Shown here: positions 56,901-64,000 of the stretch, in pieces
Layout: every line of letters begins with the position of its first letter
How positions within the stretch are numbered: the first letter of the stretch is position 1
Source: Oxyruncus cristatus
Taxonomy: Eukaryota; Chordata; Aves; Passeriformes; Cotingidae
Length of the DNA stretch: 64,000 bases
Assembly: GCA_013399855.1 (NCBI GenBank)
Contig: VXAY01004352.1
Coordinates: forward strand, 434,001 to 498,000
Direction of reading: 5' to 3'
Notes under the pieces: model-generated
What the model was told of the DNA's origin: nothing
The model's database searches: none
Seen by the model: the letters and a program-made list of their open reading frames with translations, nothing else
Translations under genes and position numbers: made by a program

Positions 56901-59900
56901 TGGATTTCTACTTTGTTCCTTCCAGTCTTTTTTTTTTGTCTTTTAGAAAAAAAACCAAAACAAAACAAATATTTTTATAAATAGAATAATTTCTCCTTCT
57001 GCCTAAGTTTAATTTTACGATCTCTGCAAAAGGTACTTTCACCTTGAAGTGAGACTTCGATCCTCCTCAGCACAGTTCTGTTTTACAAGGATGGGTGGTG
57101 TGAGTGAGACATGACAAATCGCAATGAGAGTAGCTTTTTATAAATTGGTGACTGTGTAAATGTCAATCTGTAAATGTTTGTTTTTATAGCTGAAACAGTC
57201 TCAGTTGATTTCGCCCCATCAAATGCAAGTACTTGAAAATTCCACAGGGAAAGCAAAGACATTGCTTATAGCTCATTTCTTCCTTTAAATGTGCTCTAGA
57301 TATTCAAGCTTTGCAAGTGTCTTTGTTCTTGCATTTTTGTAAAGATAGTTTTCCTGAGGGATGTGCCAATAGTAATCACTGGTGCATCCACACCATAAAT
57401 TGGAAATGCACATTATTGATTCTGTCAGAATTGTTGATGATAATGCAGAATATTAAGGGAAAAAAATTGTTTCAGCCTTTTTCTAAAATTAGTTAATCTC
57501 CTGTTGCATCAGGAGATGGATTAGGATCTGAATCTAACAATGAGACGAGGCTGTATCAAACAGCAGGTAAGGATGAAATGCTAGTCCTGCGGTTGTAGCC
57601 TGGCAATGAAGGTGAACAGAACTGCTTTATGTCTCTTTCACTTATCACCTCTGTGATCCTAGTCAAGTGTGTCTCTGCTTCATGCCCCCATCCATCCACA
57701 TATAAGTACAAGTATATATAAGTAAGAGACACCTTGATTAATAAAACTATCTGCTTCCAAAGTTAAGATTAAAAGAAACATAATTTTTGGCTTCTGATAT
57801 CACCTAAAACCATCAAAGAATACAACTTGGATAAAATGACTGAATGTTTAAGTTCTCTAAGGCATGTCTGACATGAAAAATAAGACAGACTTAAAAAATA
57901 TGGCTCTTGTTATGCAGTAGTATGTTGGTTGTGCAGTTTTGACTGTTTTTTCCTGTGACTGTACTTAATTCCAGTCTATTTGAAGCTTTACCTTTGATGA
58001 TATAGCTCATAAAATAACATTTTTTTATTTATTGAATATTTTCATCTGACGAACAAAATGGCTCTAAATGTATTCTTAATTAAGCTTGTCTAGGGGGCAC
58101 TAAAGGAAAGGTAAGTTTGACGAAAGAGAGCTGCTACACAGTAGAAGAAAGTTTAGATTTTCTGAAAGATATGCTTAGTTAGAATTGACATTTTAAGGAA
58201 AGGTATTGAAATACACTGGTAAACAACAATGCTATAAATTTGTCGACTCAAGGGGCCTTTTTTTAACTAAATGAATTGCAACAATGAACTTTGCCTTAGG
58301 TTACATAAAACTTTAAACCTAGATTTAGAAGTTCTTTGCCTTTCTATGACATTGCTAGTTTCTGCTAGAGAAAAATATTACAGTTTTCACTGTGGGTGTG
58401 TGCCTCAGAGTGAGTGTTTGATTCATACAAACCCAACAATATTTCAACAAGTGATAAGAATCTGACCCTGAAATCACTTAAAATATAATTCCTATGAAAG
58501 GCAGATTATCGTACATCATGGTACAAAACTAACATGCCTACAAATGTTATGGAGAAACGATATATTCAGTGCCTTCAGATCTGCTGGAATAAATACGTGA
58601 CTGAAGATATACTTCTCACTACTCTGCCACAGACATCTTTTTACCATCTCTTGGATACACTTGTCTGTTCCAATCAAGAAAAAAGAGTGATTTGTTTGTC
58701 TGGCCATCTACTACTTTTTCCTATTGCTATTACTTGCAATCTTTCATTTTTTATGAGTATAACTTTCCTACATAAGAAAATTTAGTATCAGAGAATAAGG
58801 AAATATCCAAGAGAAGAAAAAAATAAAAAAAAAGTAAATCAACTTGTACTTAAAATCAAACAACCTTTAAATGGAAATGCATTTAATGGAGGGCAGCGGC
58901 AATACATTTTATTGGACCATCTGACAAAGCTAAAAATTGGAGAAACTTCCCAACATGATGGTCTTTTTTCAAAACTAAGAAAGAAGCAGCAGCTTCAAGA
59001 AACCCTGAGACAAAAACAATCATTGCTTGTTTAGCTTAATTCTATAAACAATCACAATGTGAGAGAAAAGTGAGTCACAAGCTTCTGAAAGAGAAATGGA
59101 TGTCTTAGAAGTAAGTTTAATTTGCCTTTTGAATTACTGATAATGTGGGGCAGATGGAAAGTTTTTGAGCAGGATTGTGGTAACTGAGACAGTCAGGAGC
59201 TGGTGGCTCTGTGCTGGTGGGTGGAAGTGACTCATGGCATGTAATTAGTTCCACTGTTCATGGACCAACTTGCTCTGATAGTTACTAATGTTTTGGTTCT
59301 TAATTAAGCTCAGTGAGGCAGAATCAATGAAGTCAATAATATTTCCAAGATTTTCACAGGGTATCTGTTAGAAGTAGCAAGAAGACTTGAGGATTTTGTA
59401 GCAGATGAATTTTGTTAAAGATGGGAAAATTCATTCAGAGAGTGACTCCTTTGTGTTTGGTCCTTTAATGCTCAATGAAGAAGGATATATTCTGTGGCAA
59501 AGTTCTGAACAATACATGTCTTAGCTACCTATTGCTTCTAAAAAAGCCTGTAAAAAAGTAATTATGAAAAAAATGTAATCAAGAGCCTATATTGATCATT
59601 TACCTTGGAAGAACACTTACCCTTATTTTAAACAGGCAGCTCTGATTATGATACTTTGCAACTTACAAAGAAAGAAACTCAGCCAATGATTGTCTTATCA
59701 GTGTTTGACTGTAGTGGATTTTTAGATGATTACCTTTAAAGGAGTTTTTTGCAAGCTCCAGAATGGAAAGTCAAGGAAAGTGGGCTCAGGAACTTCTGTT
59801 CAAGATCAACCACACAGCAAGAAGATGATAGATGTTAGAGGTCCTTTACCAATTAAATATTAAATAATCACTCAACTATACTGGATAAGACCATGGATCT

Positions 59901-62900
59901 ACCCAGACCTATATCCAGCCTTTAACAGCTTCAAGCAATAGACGGCTGTGACAGCAATTTGAGACTTGAGTGTGTGCAGACTGGCAGCATTGTCTGCTCA
60001 TAAACAGAGAAAATGAATGCTAACCCACCCCGAGTTATAAACCTGCTAGCTTCACATCACCTTCTATAAACCAGTGTTGAATCTTGTATTTGCAAAACGT
60101 TGGTAATATTAATTTAACGGCAAAAATGTTAATAGAAAATGTATTCTTTGTGACAGCTTCTTATTGGAGAATAAATGCTTCATTAATCTTAGACATTTCA
60201 TGCTAAGAATATTATTGAAGTCAGACAGAATGATGAGTAACATTGTAGGGAGCACAGATTGCTACATGTGGGAATGCTTTCTTCCATTAGGCTCCCTCCA
60301 TACTGTTCAAGTCACTTCTTTTGTTCCTCAGGCTGCAGGCTGAGCATGCTGCTCTACCCCTGTTCCACAGCTCCTGATTTAATTGAAAGAAGACAAATGG
60401 AGTGGAGTGCATTAGTACATGTTAACCTGAGTGCCTTTGGTCATCTCAGGTAAAAAAAAAGTGAAAGAAGAAGGGGAAAGAATCTTGAAACCAACATTAG
60501 ATATTATGGATAAGAGTAAGTCTAACCACAATACTCGAGGGTATTCCCCTACATACTCTGTCCAATTGTTAGCTGTGTTCCTACCTTCCAATTTAATGCA
60601 AACATGAAAAAGCTGATCAGGTATAAGATGGGTGTTGAAAGTTTACACTGTTTTGTTGTTAAGATAATTTAATCTATAATGGAAGAATATAACAGGCACA
60701 ATACCCTATTGTGCCAAGATGCTTAAAGCTGTGTGAATGCTATGAGTTTAAACAATGATAAGAATAAGAAAAGGGAAAACTTGGTTGCAAGTTCTCCCTG
60801 GGTGAGATAAGGAAGGCTGTTGTGACACTCTGTTCTTAAATTCTTCTTTGAAGGTTTTCTAAATTTTTGAAGATTTGCCTGAAACAAACCCTTACATATT
60901 TGATCAGTGTTTTTACTGGGAGCAAAGAGAATCGGAGACTTTCACAATGAGGTTTATACTCTCACTGTTTCAAAAATTTGCCTGGTAGAGTGACTATGAA
61001 CAGCAGATCCTTGCCAAGCTGAGAAAAACAAAAAAGTATATTTTTTAAATCTTGATTCTCAAAGAGTGATTTTAATCATGGGGTTATGCGAGTTATTTGT
61101 AAATCAGTTTCAAAAATGTAACTGCTTGAAAAAATCTTTCCACTGCACTTTGGAGGTTCACTAAACTTCACGGCCTCTCAGATGAATAAACATAAATGTG
61201 ATGCGACACTGCTGAAGCATTATAAGGAAGAAGGAGATTGGAGGTTCACGAGAAAATTAACTAAGTGTATGACATGCTCAAGCCCATTGTCTTTTGACAT
61301 TCCAGGAGCTTGGATCCAGCATGTCTAATGGACATTGAGACTCTGCCAGTGCTTTAGATGAACTCTGGAGTGTTTGGGATGTAAAATGCTGAGTGCTTGC
61401 AAAGTGAGAAAGGCAGGACAACTGAGAGGTGGAAACTGCTGCTAGGTAGCACTGTAGTATAGGCAAGTTTAAAAGTATACATCTCTATAATTCTGAGGAA
61501 GAAAAATGAAATCAGCTTGATGAAAGATACATTTTTGTCTTTTTCTAGTGTCCTTAAAGGTCTACTTCCCCACAAAATAGATCTATTCTTTATAAATATT
61601 GAAACAATGAGTGTTTTTAAGTAATTAGTGTTTAAAAAGTATTTTTTCTCAACTCCGTGCATCTGGTCAGTCCAGTTAATTTTTTCTCTTTTAAACAGTA
61701 CAAATTGGTGTCTTTTTACTTGTTTGGAAAGTTCATCCTGAGATTTATATATAGTTGCTAAATGGGAAATAGAATATCAGAAAAAAACCCAAATAATGGA
61801 GTGGATCTAGAAACATTGCATTTGAGATTTGTAGTGGGAGGATAATTAGTTCAGACTTTTCTCAATATCTCAACATCAGTCTTGCACAAGGTCTTCCATC
61901 AGAAACTTTAAACTAGCTGACTAAACTCTTTTCTCACTGTGAGATCAAATGAAGTCATATTCTTGTTTCAATCCATTTTTATCACTGCCCCAAATTAATT
62001 CCTGGATTGGTAAAAAAAATACAGACTTTATCAGTAAACACTCTCAGTTCACATTGAGTTTTTTAACTAAGGGTTTATTTGTATCTGCTAACAGCCGTAT
62101 AGAGGTACATGGAAAAGAAATGCTGAACCAGCAATTTCTAACATCATTAAGTAAATAAAAGATACACTATAAGAAAAGAAGAGATAAAACCAAGGAGAAA
62201 CACTCATCATTCCTATTACTCATAAAATCTTTTGAGGCTATGCTATTTATAATAACTCTTTATTTTAAAAAGTGTTGTTTTGTAGACTAGACCAACAGAG
62301 TTCTAGTTCTGATGGGGAAATCTTTGAGTACAAAAGCAACAAAAATAGGTTATAAAACCGTATAATCTGTCATGTTGCTATGTTTCTAGTTCTCTTGAAA
62401 GATATTCTGATTTACACCCCATAAATACATCCATTGAGGATTCATGCTTCAGACTAGACTCATTAATTTTAACTTATGGACAAGCATGTTTAAAGTTCCA
62501 TAAACATCAATAGGTTTAAATTAATCTGTATAACCTAGTGTAGTTCTATCAATCTGTTTCTAAAATTCAGGACTAGCCTAAAAGATAATGCTCTGAAATT
62601 AAAATACTGTGCCTTAAGGTTGAATATGAACTATGCTGTATGAAGAAGCATATAAAGTATATACTTGCAGACAGTATTAATTCAGGGTAGGCTCATTTGT
62701 AGAGCAATAGTCTCTTTGTCTCTTTTAGCTGGTGTTAAAAAATGTTTTCACTCAACATGTCTGCTCTGTAACTCATGATATACACATGTTAAGTACTAAA
62801 GCTATAACTCATTGAGCACTTTATCTTTCCCTGCCCTGCTCCTGGCACCATTTTCTTAAGTATTTCACATACTGACCAAAGTTAATCATGTTCATTGTCA

Positions 62901-64000
62901 CATTGTTGAGAACCTTGCCATGGTTTCATTTTTTTTCTCTATAAATTATGAGACTTTAATGATGAGATATGGAAATCATATGGCTTCTATTCAAATCAAG
63001 AAGTTGATAAAAAAGAATATATCTTATTAGGAAGACATTAAAACATTTTCCTGCTGTTCGCAGCTTGATAACTCTGACTTTCACCTCTGGTAAAACAATG
63101 AAAGGACTCAAACTGGACACAGAAAGCAAAGGAACAAGAAAAAGTCTAATTATTGTTTTCAGCAGTGCAATGAGCCTCTTTAATTGACTATCTTCTGTGA
63201 TTTAAGCAAACTCTAGGAATCTTCGGGGAAATAAACATTAGCTATTTCTGAAACAGTTAAGTGTTTTGAAGACAAGCTGGATGCATCCTCGATCCAAGCA
63301 TTGGCACCTCATAGACTATGTCTTGGTGCGACAGAGAAATGTTCATGATGTTCATCATACCCGAGTGATGCCTAGTGCAGAATGTCAAACAGATCACCAC
63401 CTTGTGTGTTTTGCTTCCGCACAATCCTAAACATCCACTGGACTGACAAAGTGACTAATGCGTCTGTCCTTGAACAGGCAGCGGTCACGAGTATTGAGGC
63501 CATGCTGCTGAGAACACAGCTGCGTTGGGCAGGGCACATCTCCAGGATGGAGGACGACCGCCTCCCCAAGATTGTGCTGTGTGGCGAACTCGACACTGGC
63601 TACCACAAGAGAGGAGCCCTGAAGAGGAGATACAAGGAATCCCTGAAACAATATCTCAGCCTTGGCCATATTGATCACCAGCATTGTTCTACTCTAGCCT
63701 CCAATCTGGACACATGGAGGCACACTATTCATAATGCTGCTGCGTCTTTCGAGAACACACGCAGAATCATTTCCGAGGAGAAAAGACAACACAGAAAAAA
63801 ACGAGTCTTGCCGATGCTGCCTAAGGAGACTTTCCGCTGTGCCTTTTGCAACCAGACTTGTCTATCTCACATTGGCCTTTTTAACCATCAACATGCTTGT
63901 AGCAAGCGTGGGTAGAGTCCTTCTCAAATCTTCGTTCGCGAAGCCTAGCCATGATGATGAAGTGAATCTAAGAAGAGGAGGCTAAATACAAACATTCAAG

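Overview
The window looks like one stretch of a bird nuclear genome, either intergenic or the inside of a very large intron. The main reason is that almost every recognisable repeat is a CR1-type LINE whose 3' end carries the ATTCTRTG octamer repeat on either strand. Sequence is AT-rich, and there are no Alu, L1 or B elements, rRNA genes, CpG islands or bacterial-style gene packing. CR1 also dominates turtle and crocodile genomes, so 'bird' is an inference. I recognise no intact host protein-coding gene. The many short open frames (mostly 60 to 110 codons, longest non-repeat frame 159) look like background, and those with protein similarity are pieces of retrotransposons.

Layout. 1-1550: a worn CR1 ORF2 (endonuclease and linker, minus strand) next to a second CR1 3' end. 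3003-3330: a minus-strand CR1 3' end interrupted by a younger plus-strand CR1 tail. 4118-4478: CR1 ORF2 C-terminal remnant. 4479-23924: mainly unique AT-rich DNA with one CR1 3' end (10350-10608), an exon-like or CR1-like segment (12200-12279) and simple repeats. 23925-24030: CR1 reverse-transcriptase remnant. 29242-30552: the best CR1 copy, about 1.3 kb, from mid reverse transcriptase to the 3' terminus, with a damaged catalytic motif. 31836-32235: another CR1 C-terminus. 32865-32886: a run of 22 N beside a 32-base T run. 37530-38110: TA/CA microsatellite, a 19-bp minisatellite and a CR1 3' end. 38240-39230: an unexplained GC-richer block with LTR-like signals. 41308-41491 and 44324-44394: CR1 3' ends. 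42035-42185: an ancient MIR-like SINE remnant.

The most interesting object is at the right edge (63246-63975). It is a non-LTR retrotransposon fragment that is not CR1. It resembles the RTE-like elements that automatic annotation often calls 'craniofacial development protein 2-like'. The end of its endonuclease is joined directly to its C-terminal domain, so the whole reverse transcriptase has been deleted, yet both flanking pieces are open. A possible older relative lies on the minus strand near 39640-39790. I found no convincing new multi-gene system; the elements do not work together and are independent insertions of different ages.
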